In this document: positions 26,048 to 34,221 of the stretch, piece by piece | How the letters are laid out: every line of letters begins with the position of its first letter | Position numbering within the stretch: position 1 is the first letter of the stretch | Assembly (NCBI GenBank): GCA_903927345.1 | Contig: CAIYMO010000057.1 | Coordinates: 1 to 64,000 of the forward strand | Source: an uncultured Armatimonadota bacterium | GTDB lineage: Bacteria; Armatimonadota; Fimbriimonadia; Fimbriimonadales; Fimbriimonadaceae | Direction of reading: 5' to 3' | DNA: 64,000 nucleotides | Translations under genes and position numbers: made by a program | Notes under the pieces: model-generated | Database searches by the model: none | Seen by the model: only the letters and a program-made list of their open reading frames with translations | What the model was told of the DNA's origin: nothing

Positions 26048-26199
26048 CTCCCTCAAGTTAGGGACTTTGAGGCTGTCGGCATGGAGTCGTGCTGAGGTTT
26101 TAGACAGCGGGGTCGGGGACCCCGAGGCATCAAAACGCGATTAAGGACCGGCAGTTTTCAGGCTGGTATAACCTGGATTTGAACAATTGAGCATTTCGT

Positions 26200-26228
26200 T
26201 TGCCAATTTTGAAACATAGTGTTACAAT
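26200..26228 (+). promoter_or_regulatory. Sigma-70-type promoter for the pseudopilin cassette
   Basis: TTGCCA (26200-26205) and TACAAT (26223-26228) are spaced by 17 nt. The start codon at 26246 follows GGAGA, so the leader would be very short. An upstream hairpin, CGGGGTC-GGG-GACCCCG near 26108, may insulate it from earlier transcription. Confidence 0.55.
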
Positions 26229-26245
26229 GCATTTGGAGACATTTC

Positions 26246-26509
26246 ATGACTCTCAAGCCAAGCCAAGCCAGCCGTTCAAACGCGACGAGTAGAACACTGG
26301 TTCCACGAAAGACGCAAGCGTTCAGTTCAGTTGCCCTCTTCATTTCCACACTCTTGGTTGCAACGACCACCAGAGTGGTTGCGCAGTCCAGCCTGCCAAC
26401 ATGCATACGTTGTACGGTTTGGACTTTTGACGAGTGCGAAGGTGATGGAAACACAGGCAATCTCCATCCATGCCCGTCCGGAAAATGCGTCCCGCCACCG
26501 ATTGTTTAG
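26246..26509 (+). CDS. Small exported cysteine-containing protein
   Basis: About 87 residues from ATG 26246 with a GGAGA ribosome site. A long basic N-region leads to a hydrophobic core (FSSVALFISTLLVATTT) and a probable cleavage after VVAQ. The mature part of about 35 residues has five Cys (TCIRCTVW, DECEGDG, HPCPSGKC counted together as six with the CxxC pair). No family is recognised. Its stop lies one nucleotide before the next start, so it is co-translated with the pseudopilin gene. Confidence 0.55.
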   Translation: MTLKPSQASRSNATSRTLVPRKTQAFSSVALFISTLLVATTTRVVAQSSLPTCIRCTVWTFDECEGDGNTGNLHPCPSGKCVPPPIV

Positions 26510-26510
26510 C

Positions 26511-27149
26511 ATGAAAATACGTATGGGATTTACGTTGGTAGAACTCTTAGCCGTGATTGCCATCATTGGTCTAGGCTTAGGAATCTTGTTTCCGGTTTTT
26601 CGATCGGCGAAGGCAAGTGCCAAGGAATCCGATCATATTAGTCAATTACACCAAATTGGAGTGTCCTGGGAGTTATATTCTCAGGACACGGGGGATACAA
26701 TTCCTACGGTCCAAAAGCTCCTTCAAGCTAAACTTTTACCTACCGAAGTGTATACGTCTAAGTGTGACCCATATCCCAACGGGTGGACCAACATTGGGGG
26801 CGATACAACTCGGGATCCTTACTTCGATTTGAAGATCTCAGTCGTGGATGTGGCAATCACGTTGCGACCGTATCACAATGACTCTGCGACTCTGCGCCAC
26901 AATCTGGACGACTCCAAAGTCACGGGGTGGGCAATCATCCCCGGCTGTGCCGCAAAACTTGAATTCCGTGATCAAGGAAGTCCCTCTTGGAGCAGTGCTA
27001 TTAGTGGAACATACAAGAGATTACTTTTTGATACTTCTGTTCAACATCGGACGATGACCCTTACACCGAATTCTCTAGGTTCCAGAGGGATTTGCATCTC
27101 TCAGTACTTTTCTGACCTACCATGCAGACGACAAAACACGTACCCCTAG
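26511..27149 (+). CDS. Type IV pseudopilin-like protein, divergent
   Basis: About 212 residues. MKIRMGFTLVELLAVIAIIG is a class III prepilin signal: cleavage after Gly, Phe at +1 and Glu at +5, followed by the hydrophobic helix ending ILFPVFRSAK. The body resembles DUF1559-type pseudopilins in SDHISQLHQIGVSWELYSQD but the usual DGH-like motif near the end is absent. The 3' end overlaps the next gene by 28 nt. GC is lower than in surrounding genes. Confidence 0.8.
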   Translation: MKIRMGFTLVELLAVIAIIGLGLGILFPVFRSAKASAKESDHISQLHQIGVSWELYSQDTGDTIPTVQKLLQAKLLPTEVYTSKCDPYPNGWTNIGGDTTRDPYFDLKISVVDVAITLRPYHNDSATLRHNLDDSKVTGWAIIPGCAAKLEFRDQGSPSWSSAISGTYKRLLFDTSVQHRTMTLTPNSLGSRGICISQYFSDLPCRRQNTYP

Positions 27150-27559
27150 GCTCGATAACTCTCGGTTATGTTGCTGCGTGGACCACTAGCTCTATCATCG
27201 CGGTTTTCTTCCAGCTTGTACTGGTCCTTGTGAAAGTTTCGCGAGTCCAGACGTTAACAACTAAGACATTTCTTAGTACCTCCATGGGGTTATTTGTGCT
27301 CTACTTTATCAGTTACTTATTCGAATTAGCAGCACCCTATGCCGGTTTGCGCCGCTGGCAATCACTTGCAATCGTGCTGGTTGCATCTGTATTCGTGGTC
27401 GTGATGGCTAACCTAGGAACTCGCCCGGTGCTACTTCATCTACTTTTTGGTACTTCGATGTTTATTGCTTTCGCTATGTGCACATACTTCCCTGGCCGTT
27501 TCATTGGCGACAAAGTCATCCATTACATGGAATCAAGGGAAGAGAGAATCCCGAAGTAA
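27122..27559 (+). CDS. Small integral membrane protein, function unknown
   Basis: The 145-residue protein has about four hydrophobic segments (YVAAWTTSSIIAVFFQLVLV, FLSTSMGLFVLYFISYLF, SLAIVLVASVFVVVMANL, LLHLLFGTSMFIAFAMC) and a charged C-terminal tail. It overlaps the pseudopilin gene by 28 nt, so the two are likely co-expressed. No family is recognised. Confidence 0.6.
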   Translation: MQTTKHVPLGSITLGYVAAWTTSSIIAVFFQLVLVLVKVSRVQTLTTKTFLSTSMGLFVLYFISYLFELAAPYAGLRRWQSLAIVLVASVFVVVMANLGTRPVLLHLLFGTSMFIAFAMCTYFPGRFIGDKVIHYMESREERIPK

Positions 27560-27565
27560 ACGGCG

Positions 27566-27616
27566 AGCCACCTGCGTTGGGTTCGGCATTCGACAGCAAG
27601 AGCCGGGGCATCTTGC
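27566..27616 (-). pseudogene. Short second fragment of the duplicated GNAT gene
   Basis: Bases CCTGCGTTGGGTTCGGCATT and GGGGCATCTTG match the intact GNAT gene at about 27789-27832. The fragment continues where the fragment at 25933-26047 stops, sharing about 18 nt (GCGTTGGG-T/C-TCGGCA-T/C-TC). Together they look like one GNAT copy split by the 1.5-kb pseudopilin segment. Confidence 0.65.
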
Positions 27617-27638
27617 TGCCTCCAGGGGGCTTTAACTT

Positions 27639-28199
27639 TTACTCGAGGAAGTTTTTTCGGTGAGCCTGCCAAGCTTCTGTAGTCAGCTCCCATTTCATGG
27701 AGCGATAGGTTCCCCCGCCTGCGAAGTACCGTTCTTCAGATAGACCCAAGAACGTCGCGCCAGACTTTTCATTGAGTCGGCGGGAACCCGCGTTGGGTTC
27801 GGCATTCGAGAGCAGGAGCAGGGGCATCTTGAGGACATCGAAGCAGTAATCCTGAGACGCCGCCACCGCCTCGCTCATATAGCCCTGTCCCCAATACTCT
27901 TTTCCGAGCCAGAAGCCTCTGTGGTCAGTCTCCGACAATGGGTTGAGATGCAACACCCCGATCATCTCCTCTTCACCCTTGGGAACAAGCGCCCAAAGGA
28001 TCGTCTCACCTAATTCCACCTTCGGCTGGATGAATCTGAGGAACTCCTCAACACCGTTTTCGGGATACGGCCAGGGGATGACATTGCCGTCCAAAAACTC
28101 GATGACCTCGAAGTGGGCAAATAGGGATTGGTAACGAGGCGCATCCGAAAACTGCACCGGGCGCATCATAAGACGGCGAGTTTCGAGAGTTGGAGCCAT
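27639..28199 (-). CDS. GNAT N-acetyltransferase, RimJ/RimL type
   Basis: About 186 residues from ATG 28199 (MAPTLETRRLMMRPVQF); an upstream extension would overlap the divergent gapN-like gene. The fold is clear from LETRRLMMRPVQFSDAPRYQ, VPKGEEEMIGVLHLN, GFWLGKEYWGQGYMSEAV and SNAEPNAGSRRLNEKSGATF. Such enzymes acetylate protein N-termini or small amines. Partial copies of this gene lie at 25933-26047 and 27566-27616. Confidence 0.88.
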   Translation of the reverse strand: MAPTLETRRLMMRPVQFSDAPRYQSLFAHFEVIEFLDGNVIPWPYPENGVEEFLRFIQPKVELGETILWALVPKGEEEMIGVLHLNPLSETDHRGFWLGKEYWGQGYMSEAVAASQDYCFDVLKMPLLLLSNAEPNAGSRRLNEKSGATFLGLSEERYFAGGGTYRSMKWELTTEAWQAHRKNFLE

Positions 28200-28298
28200 G
28201 CCAGATTTTACCGGTGTGAGGTGGATAACAAATCCCCCGGTACTGCAAGATTCGCCTCCGAGCACGTTTACCGGAGGAAGTAAGTCAAACTGTAGGGG

Positions 28299-29918
28299 AT
28301 GACGACCCAAAACGTTTCGTCCGTAGACCCTCTGAACTGGCAGTCCGATGGACGGCCAGTGCCCGAGGTGAAGGGTGGCAACCGCTACCTCATCAATGGC
28401 GAAATCCGCGAGTGGTCAGGGCAGACCAACGAAGTTCAGTCCTGCCTTTTCTTCAACTGGAACAGCGGCATTGTCCGCCCTACCCTCGGCTCAGCACCGG
28501 TGCTGGATGCCAACGAAGCCCTGGACGCCCTTAAAGCGGCCCAATCGGCTTGGGACAATGGGCAGGGCAAATGGCCAACCATGACCGTCTCGGAGCGAAT
28601 TTCTGCGGTGCAGGACTTCGTTGCTCGGATGAAAGCCGTCCGCGAGAGCGTGGTCGAACTGATTATGTGGGAGATTGGCAAAACCCAGCCAGACGCCGCA
28701 AAAGAGTTTGATCGAACCGTTCAGTACATTGAAGACACAATCGACGCACTGAAAGATCTGGACCGCAAAAACTCCGGCTTCAGCGTCGAAAAGGGATTTT
28801 TGGCGCAGATTCGCCGGTCCCCGTTCGGTCCAACGCTCTGCATGGGTCCGTACAACTACCCGCTGAACGAAACGTTCACCACCCTGATCCCCGCGATCAT
28901 CATGGGTAACCCGGTGATCTCCAAGCTCCCCCGTTACGGGCAGCTTCTGAACACCCCGCTTCTCGAAGCATTCCGTGATTCGTTCCCGGCTGGTGTTGTC
29001 AACATCATCAACGGCAAAGGCAACGAGATTATCCCGCCGCTTCTGCAAGACGGTGGCGTCGAACTCCTTGCGTTCATCGGTAGCAGCAAGACTGCTGACC
29101 AACTGAAGACCTATCACCCGAAGCCTCACCGCCTCAAGTCGATTCTCTCGCTGGACGCGAAGAACCTCGCCGTCGTTCTGCCGGACGCCGACATGAAGGT
29201 GACGATTCCGCAGCTCACCGCCGGAACTCTTGGATTCAACGGCCAACGCTGTACTGCGCTGAAGATTCTCTTCGTCCACAAGTCACGCGTTGACGAGGTC
29301 ATTGATGAGCTTTCGAAGGCTGTGAACGCAATGCCTGCCGGACACCCTTGGAAGCCCGGTGCTCAGCTCACCCCTCTCGCCGACATCAACGCGACCACAT
29401 GGCTGCGCGGACTGCTCGACGAGGCAATCTCGATGGGCGCAAAGATCATGAACGAAGGTGGCGGCGAAGTCATCGAGAACTTCATGAAGCCAGCAATCGT
29501 CTACCCGGTGACTCCGCAGATGCGGCTCCACGAGGTCGAGCAGTTCGGTCCGATCATCCCGATTCGGGCGTACGACGACCTTTCGGAAGTCATGGACTAC
29601 GCGGTGGAAACCCAGTTCGGCCAGCAGGTCTCGCTCTTCGGCTACGACCCCAAGGTCCTTGGTCCACTCATCGACGCGATGGTCAACCAGGTCTCTCGAG
29701 TGAACATCAACGTTCAGTGCCAACGCGGCCCCGACACGTTCCCGTTCACCGGTCGAAAGGCTTCGGCCGAAGGTACTCTCTCGGTCGCCGACGCCCTCAA
29801 GCGCTTCTCGATCCGAACTCTGGTGGCAACCGACTACTCGGAAGCCAACCGAGCCCTCATCAACGATATTCTGGCGGCAAGAAGCAGCAACTTCCTGACG
29901 ACAGACTTCTTGTTCTGA
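28299..29918 (+). CDS. gapN: GapN-type NADP-dependent aldehyde dehydrogenase
   Basis: The 539-residue protein has the aldehyde dehydrogenase fold and is closest to non-phosphorylating glyceraldehyde-3-phosphate dehydrogenases: CMGPYNYPLNETFTTLIPA, FIGSSKTADQL, catalytic Cys in GFNGQRCTALK, and the C-terminal RGPDTFPFTGRKASAEGTLS. GapN oxidises glyceraldehyde-3-phosphate to 3-phosphoglycerate with NADP. The general-base Glu normally in ELGGK is replaced; the region reads LSLDAKN. I recall related bacterial sequences with LDAKN at this place, so it may be a true subgroup. The gene name is therefore tentative. A 17-bp hairpin follows. Confidence 0.8.
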   Translation: MTTQNVSSVDPLNWQSDGRPVPEVKGGNRYLINGEIREWSGQTNEVQSCLFFNWNSGIVRPTLGSAPVLDANEALDALKAAQSAWDNGQGKWPTMTVSERISAVQDFVARMKAVRESVVELIMWEIGKTQPDAAKEFDRTVQYIEDTIDALKDLDRKNSGFSVEKGFLAQIRRSPFGPTLCMGPYNYPLNETFTTLIPAIIMGNPVISKLPRYGQLLNTPLLEAFRDSFPAGVVNIINGKGNEIIPPLLQDGGVELLAFIGSSKTADQLKTYHPKPHRLKSILSLDAKNLAVVLPDADMKVTIPQLTAGTLGFNGQRCTALKILFVHKSRVDEVIDELSKAVNAMPAGHPWKPGAQLTPLADINATTWLRGLLDEAISMGAKIMNEGGGEVIENFMKPAIVYPVTPQMRLHEVEQFGPIIPIRAYDDLSEVMDYAVETQFGQQVSLFGYDPKVLGPLIDAMVNQVSRVNINVQCQRGPDTFPFTGRKASAEGTLSVADALKRFSIRTLVATDYSEANRALINDILAARSSNFLTTDFLF

Positions 29919-29919
29919 G

Positions 29920-29960
29920 GCCTCACGGGCCTCTCGCTGGCGAGAGGTCCGTGAGGCTTT
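29920..29960 (+). terminator. 17-bp hairpin after gapN
   Basis: GCCTCACGG-G-CCTCTCG and CGAGAGG-T-CCGTGAGGC pair over 17 positions with one G-T wobble and a CTGG loop, followed by only TTT. Probably the gapN terminator. Confidence 0.7.
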
Positions 29961-29984
29961 GGGAACCGGGAGAGTGGGCGGTCT

Positions 29985-30081
29985 GTTACCAGCTTTGGGG
30001 TCAAAGTAGATTACAAACTGGTAACTTCGCACTCCCACCTGTTCACTAGCGTTCACAGTCTCCCTCGCCCGCGAGGGAGAC
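29985..30081. repeat. Structured spacer: nested and simple inverted repeats
   Basis: GTTACCAG (29985-29992) pairs with CTGGTAAC (30018-30025) and encloses CTTTG-GGGT-CAAAG. A second perfect hairpin, GTCTCCCTCG with CGAGGGAGAC, lies at 30058-30081. The spacer between the gapN-like gene and the next gene (29919-30172) holds no recognisable ORF. Confidence 0.6.
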
Positions 30082-30172
30082 CTAATAACAGCCTGCTTTC
30101 AAATCGCCCACGAACACTCGGAGAAAAGTACCTCTCGCTGGCGCAAGACAGTCCGCAAAATGGGAGAGTAAG

Positions 30173-30610
30173 CTACTTAGTCTGAATAGGCGTTAAAGAG
30201 GTTGTCCTTAGATATCTAGCGGCTTCAGCTAACGTCGAAGGGCTTGGTTTCACGCTGGAAGTGCTCGCGGCAAACTTGGCGACGAGAAGAGTTCCTATCC
30301 TCTTTACGTCTCCATCGGCTGAGCCAGAGTAAACATCTGAATGACGTCTGCATGTTGCCTTCTCTGTTTCAGACAATTCTGACTCGTACAAGTAGACTAA
30401 CCCGAGGTCTAGAAGGGCACTTGCCAGGACAACATTAGAGTCAAGAGAAGATGGATCGCCAACCTTAGCACTATAAAGGCGAAACCACCTTAAATCGCCA
30501 GTGTTAGGTGCATTGCTTGTATGATCCTCAAGTGTCTCAAGCACATAGTCCGCAGCATAAGATTTACTAATCAGTATCGTCGGAAACAAGAAGACCACTA
30601 ATGTGATCAA
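30173..30610 (-). CDS. Hypothetical exported protein
   Basis: About 145 residues starting with a hydrophobic signal-like stretch (ITLVVFLFPTILISKSYAA). The start is uncertain: TTG 30610 is used, but the frame is open a little further without an ATG. The mature part (LRWFRLYSAKVGDP, LASALLDLGLVYLYESEL) looks helical, perhaps repeat-like, with no family recognised. GC is lower than in neighbours. Confidence 0.45.
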   Translation of the reverse strand: MITLVVFLFPTILISKSYAADYVLETLEDHTSNAPNTGDLRWFRLYSAKVGDPSSLDSNVVLASALLDLGLVYLYESELSETEKATCRRHSDVYSGSADGDVKRIGTLLVAKFAASTSSVKPSPSTLAEAARYLRTTSLTPIQTK

Positions 30611-30713
30611 GAGGTGAGGCAGAGCGATACGGACGAATCGTATTATGATGCACCTTCATGAGTTTAAAACAACCAACTGATCGGTATCGTTGTGACCTGA
30701 CAGATCTCACAAG

Positions 30714-31556
30714 TCAAAGCAACTCCCTCAACCGCCGTTGCTGAGCGATAATCCGTAGTTTCCGAATCGCCTGAACCTCGATCTGTCTGACGCGATCTCG
30801 GGTTAGGTTGAGCGCCTGGGCGATTTCTTCGGGCTGGATTTCCACACCGTCACCACGAAGCCGAAACTCCATGACCTGTTGCTCGCGCTCGCTGAGCTCG
30901 GAAACGACGTTTCGTAGCTCGGACAAAATTGATTCACGCATAGCGCGCTCTTCGGGGTTCGCGGTCGTCTCGTCGCGAATCATTCCCCCAAGGGTTCCGC
31001 TGCCATCGCCGATAGGAAGGTCAAGCGAGAGCATCTCTTGGCCTGCCGCGAGGTTCTGCTGAAGTTTTGCCGCTGGAAGACCGATGATCTCCGCCAATTC
31101 CTCGATCGTCGGCTCCCGTCCGGTCTCACGAGCGAACCTTGCTCGCTCTTTTTCGACGCGGCGAATGGTCTGGGAAACGTGGGCGGGCAAGCGGATCGCC
31201 TTCGACTTGTTATCGATTGCTCGGCCGATGGACTGCCGAATCCAGTGGGTTGCGTAGGTTGAGAATCGGAAGCCGCGTTCAGGGTCAAACCTTTCTGTGG
31301 CTTGCATGAGGCCAATCGCGCCCTCTTGGATCAGATCCTCCATCGGGATATGGCGGCACTTGTAGCCCTTCGCGATGTTGATGACCAGGCGCATATTCGA
31401 CTCGATGAGCCGTCGGCGAGCCGCTTGATCCCCGTTCTGGATGGCTCGGGTTAGCGCAATCTCGCTTTCCGCACTGAGCAAGGGTTCTTGCGTCAGACGG
31501 TTCAGGTAGCTGGGGATACCTTCTTCTTCGTGCACGGGTGCCGGATTGGTTTGCAT
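30714..31556 (-). CDS. Sigma-70 family RNA polymerase sigma factor, RpoD/SigA-like
   Basis: The 280-residue protein has regions 1.2 to 4 of the group 1/2 sigma factors: SYLNRLTQEPLLSAESEIAL (1.2), LIQEGAIGLMQATERFD and FRFSTYATHWIRQSIGRAI (2), PTIEELAEIIGLP (3) and EIAQALNLTRDRVRQIEVQA (4, helix-turn-helix). Region 1.1 and the long non-conserved region are absent, so it is more likely a group 2 or alternative primary-like factor than the main sigma. The positions for -10 recognition look intact. Its target genes are unknown. Confidence 0.9.
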   Translation of the reverse strand: MQTNPAPVHEEEGIPSYLNRLTQEPLLSAESEIALTRAIQNGDQAARRRLIESNMRLVINIAKGYKCRHIPMEDLIQEGAIGLMQATERFDPERGFRFSTYATHWIRQSIGRAIDNKSKAIRLPAHVSQTIRRVEKERARFARETGREPTIEELAEIIGLPAAKLQQNLAAGQEMLSLDLPIGDGSGTLGGMIRDETTANPEERAMRESILSELRNVVSELSEREQQVMEFRLRGDGVEIQPEEIAQALNLTRDRVRQIEVQAIRKLRIIAQQRRLRELL

Positions 31557-31697
31557 CGACGATTTGCGCTGGGTTAAAAAACTACGATCGCGACCTAGTT
31601 GTTGCTTAGGCGCACGAACCTACTCGCAAGTTCCATGCCATGCGGAGTGGCGGGCGCGCTTCTACTTCAAGTTGACGCACTTTTCCCCGCATAAGTT

Positions 31698-32456
31698 TCA
31701 TTGTTTCGGTGATGAAACTGCATGAAATTCGACGGCGCGCAGGAGTCCAGAATCCGTTCGCTCGACCACAAGCCACACAAACGCCTTTGTCGCCAACCGG
31801 CTGGCATCGCCAACACTCAACTTGTCCAACACAACCCGACTCTCTAGGTCGCCGTTTTTGAGGTTCAAAACCCGCTTTTCAGAGTCAAATTCGGTGACTT
31901 CGCCCACGATGGTTCCTGGCTCATCCTTCTTGGGTGGCTCGGTGCGAAGCGGGGTATCGCTGATGGTTGCGACCGATGTATCCAGCGTGCTCGTTGTCCG
32001 CCCTTTGATGAACACAACCATGCCTTGGCGCAGGTCCGAGGATTTTGCGGGACGACCACCCAGTAGAACCGTTGCATTTTCCGTCAAGCGATACTTGTAG
32101 CGGCTTCCATCCGACAGTTCGACCAGAATGCCTTCCTTATCGCCCCCACGAAGCGTGCCCAGCATCACCCCTTTGCGGATAAAACCGAGCCAGCGCGCAC
32201 TTTCGGAGTCGATGACCTCCCGTAAGAAGTAGCCCTTCTCGTTGACCCGCACGTTGATCGTGACCTCATCACCGGGGTTGAACTTGAACGCATCCACGAC
32301 TGCCCGGCGGCGCCAGAAGTGGGTCTTGGCTTCGATCTTCGCCTGTAGCTCGGTGCCGTTCGCTTGAAACACCATCATTCCGCCCTCAACGCGGATCACC
32401 TTTGCCGAATAGATTTCGGCTTGTGACGCCGAGGCACACGCAAGCAAAAGGAGCAC
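31698..32456 (-). CDS. Exported protein of unknown function
   Basis: About 252 residues. GTG 32456 gives a compact signal peptide (VLLLLACASASQA); an ATG at 32513 would add a basic N-region but overlap the divergent gene by 32 nt. The mature part is beta-rich with repeated short OB- or SH3-like units (YSAKVIRVEGGMMVFQANG, FNPGDEVTINVRVNEKGYF, GTIVGEVTEFDSEKRVLNL). No catalytic motif is visible. Confidence 0.5.
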   Translation of the reverse strand: MLLLLACASASQAEIYSAKVIRVEGGMMVFQANGTELQAKIEAKTHFWRRRAVVDAFKFNPGDEVTINVRVNEKGYFLREVIDSESARWLGFIRKGVMLGTLRGGDKEGILVELSDGSRYKYRLTENATVLLGGRPAKSSDLRQGMVVFIKGRTTSTLDTSVATISDTPLRTEPPKKDEPGTIVGEVTEFDSEKRVLNLKNGDLESRVVLDKLSVGDASRLATKAFVWLVVERTDSGLLRAVEFHAVSSPKQ

Positions 32457-32481
32457 CGCACTATAATGAGAGCGGGGCTGA

Positions 32482-33462
32482 ATGAACGAAGAGACTCTGG
32501 TGAACCGTCGCATCGCGGATTGGAAGCGACTCGAAGCTCTTTGCGTCAAGGCGGATCTGCGTGTCTCAAACCTCACCGAAACCGAACTCTTCGAGTTTGT
32601 TCGATTATATCGGAAAGCCTCGACTGACCTATCGGTCATCCGCACCCGCAGCCAAAACATCCCGCTGTCCAACTATCTCAACAACCTCGTTGGCAGGGCC
32701 CACGCACTCATCTACCGAACGCCCCAGAAGCGATTCTTCCGGACGATCGAGTTGTTCATTCTCAACGTGGTACTCACGTTCCGGCGAAACAAGGCGTTCT
32801 TCTGGGCATCCTTCGCCCTCGCTTTTGGCAGCGCAATCTTCGCCTACGCGATGATTGCCTACGACCATTCCAACCTCCACACCTTTGCCGGAGGGATGGA
32901 AGAGAACTTTAGCGGCTGGAAGGAAGGGAAGTTCGAGGGTAGAAACCTCGACGAGAGCCTCGCCATGAGCTTCTTCTATGCCTCCAACAACCCGACGGTC
33001 TCGATCATCGCCGGCGCGATTGGCGCCGCCACGATGGGTCTTGGCTCCATCGGAATGATGGTGCAGAACGGGGCGATCATTGGCGCGCTCGCTTTCGAGA
33101 TGAACTCGGTCAATAAGCTGTACTTCCTCCTTTCGTCCATCGCACCCCATGGAGTGCCAGAAATCTCCGGAATCATCTTCTCGGGTGCTGGCGGCCTTCG
33201 GCTGGGGTGGGCAATTCTTGCTCCCGGACTCCTCACCCGAGGCGAATCACTCCGCCGCGCATCTCGCGATGCTGTGACCATGATCGTCACCGGAGTCCTG
33301 CTTTGCTTCATCGCTGCTCCGATCGAAGGATTTTTCAGCTTTAACCCCGCCATCCCTCAAGGGCTGAAGACCGCGGTCGCAGTTGCCGAAGTTTGTATGT
33401 GGACCGCATTTTGGAGTCTTTATGGCAAAGACGTTGATCCGAATGATCCATTGAAGGAATAG
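32482..33462 (+). CDS. SpoIIM/DUF95 family integral membrane protein
   Basis: The 326-residue protein has a soluble N-terminal part (NRRIADWKRLEALCVKADL) and several membrane segments after residue 100. The family hallmark GAIGAATMGLGSIGMMVQNG and the HGVPEISGIIFSGAGGLRLG motif are clear. In Bacillus SpoIIM acts in sporulation engulfment, but most members lie in non-sporulating bacteria next to RDD and DUF58 genes; here those genes occur at 45.8-48 kb. TATAAT at 32462-32467 could be its -10 box, with a very short leader. Confidence 0.82.
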   Translation: MNEETLVNRRIADWKRLEALCVKADLRVSNLTETELFEFVRLYRKASTDLSVIRTRSQNIPLSNYLNNLVGRAHALIYRTPQKRFFRTIELFILNVVLTFRRNKAFFWASFALAFGSAIFAYAMIAYDHSNLHTFAGGMEENFSGWKEGKFEGRNLDESLAMSFFYASNNPTVSIIAGAIGAATMGLGSIGMMVQNGAIIGALAFEMNSVNKLYFLLSSIAPHGVPEISGIIFSGAGGLRLGWAILAPGLLTRGESLRRASRDAVTMIVTGVLLCFIAAPIEGFFSFNPAIPQGLKTAVAVAEVCMWTAFWSLYGKDVDPNDPLKE

Positions 33463-33469
33463 CCCAAAA

Positions 33470-33820
33470 ATGCCCCACATCATTCTAGAAACCACCAGCG
33501 ATGTTGTTGAGAATCAGGACATCGTCGATATCCTCGAAGTGCTCGTTGCCAAGCTATCCGGCTTCGAAAGCATCAGCCCAGCGTCGATCAAGGCGTACCA
33601 CTCGCTGCGCCACACATGGCAGATCGGCGAAGGCGGCCCTCACGGATTCATCCACTGCGAAGTCGCCATCCTCTCGGGTCGCCCCGAAGAGCTGGTTCAG
33701 ACCATTACCGACGGGATGTACCAAGCACTAATCCAGGCGTTTGAACGCTCCCACCAATCGGGCGAGGCCGGCATTACCCTCGAGCTTCGGCAGATGGAAA
33801 AAGCCACCTACCGCAAGTAA
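33470..33820 (+). CDS. 5-carboxymethyl-2-hydroxymuconate isomerase-like tautomerase
   Basis: The 116-residue protein starts MPHIILETTSDVV, placing the catalytic Pro1 of the tautomerase/CHMI fold after Met removal. SIKAYHSLRHTWQIGEGGP and GFIHCEVAILSGRPEE follow the family. The E. coli relative HpaF isomerises an intermediate of homoprotocatechuate degradation, but no other genes of that pathway are present, so the physiological substrate is open. It begins 7 nt after the SpoIIM-like gene. Confidence 0.78.
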   Translation: MPHIILETTSDVVENQDIVDILEVLVAKLSGFESISPASIKAYHSLRHTWQIGEGGPHGFIHCEVAILSGRPEELVQTITDGMYQALIQAFERSHQSGEAGITLELRQMEKATYRK

Positions 33821-33842
33821 AAATTCCAGCAAAAAAAAATCC

Positions 33843-33889
33843 TTGTCACAATCTCATCAACCTGTGTTATAGTTACTGAACCGTTTCAG
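33843..33889 (+). promoter_or_regulatory. Promoter with overlapping LacI-family operator
   Basis: TTGTCA (33843-33848) and TATAGT (33868-33873) form a sigma-70-like promoter with a rather long 19-nt spacer. Directly downstream, CTGAACCGTTTCAG (33876-33889) matches the LacI/GalR operator pattern of two half sites around a central CG. The site would cover the transcription start. Since a LacI-type gene is the second gene downstream, autoregulation is the natural reading. Confidence 0.65.
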
Positions 33890-33901
33890 CAAGGTTGATC
33901 G

Positions 33902-34210
33902 ATGAAGATTAAAGCACTAATTATTAGTTGTCTCGCAGGAATCCTGGTCGCTGGTTGTGGCGCCGCAGGACAGGAAATCGACAAGGATGCTTCCGCCAAG
34001 GCAGTGGGCAACGCCCAGATGGCGCGACAGATTTTTGATGCTGCCGGAGGCAAGTTTGAAGCTGTTTCCGAAGCCGACAAGGCAAAACTCAAAGAAGCCT
34101 ACGGCGGAGAAGCCGGAGTTCAAAAGCTGTGGTCATCGATGACCAATCCACCCGTCGGCGGCGGTTCCGCTATGCCTCCCGGCGCACCAGTTACTCCCGG
34201 CGGAAACTAG
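33902..34210 (+). CDS. Small lipoprotein
   Basis: The 102-residue protein has a clear lipoprotein signal (MKIKALIISCLAGILVAGC). The mature part is small and Ala/Lys rich (DKDASAKAVGNAQMARQIFD), ending in a Pro/Gly tail. No family is recognised. It is the first gene after the LacI-type operator and lies 11 nt before the regulator gene. Confidence 0.75.
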   Translation: MKIKALIISCLAGILVAGCGAAGQEIDKDASAKAVGNAQMARQIFDAAGGKFEAVSEADKAKLKEAYGGEAGVQKLWSSMTNPPVGGGSAMPPGAPVTPGGN

Positions 34211-34221
34211 GCTGGTTTAGC

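Noticed and set aside
26158-26460. Minus-strand frame over the small Cys protein
   Set aside because: The plus-strand gene has a promoter, ribosome site and signal peptide; the minus frame has none of these.
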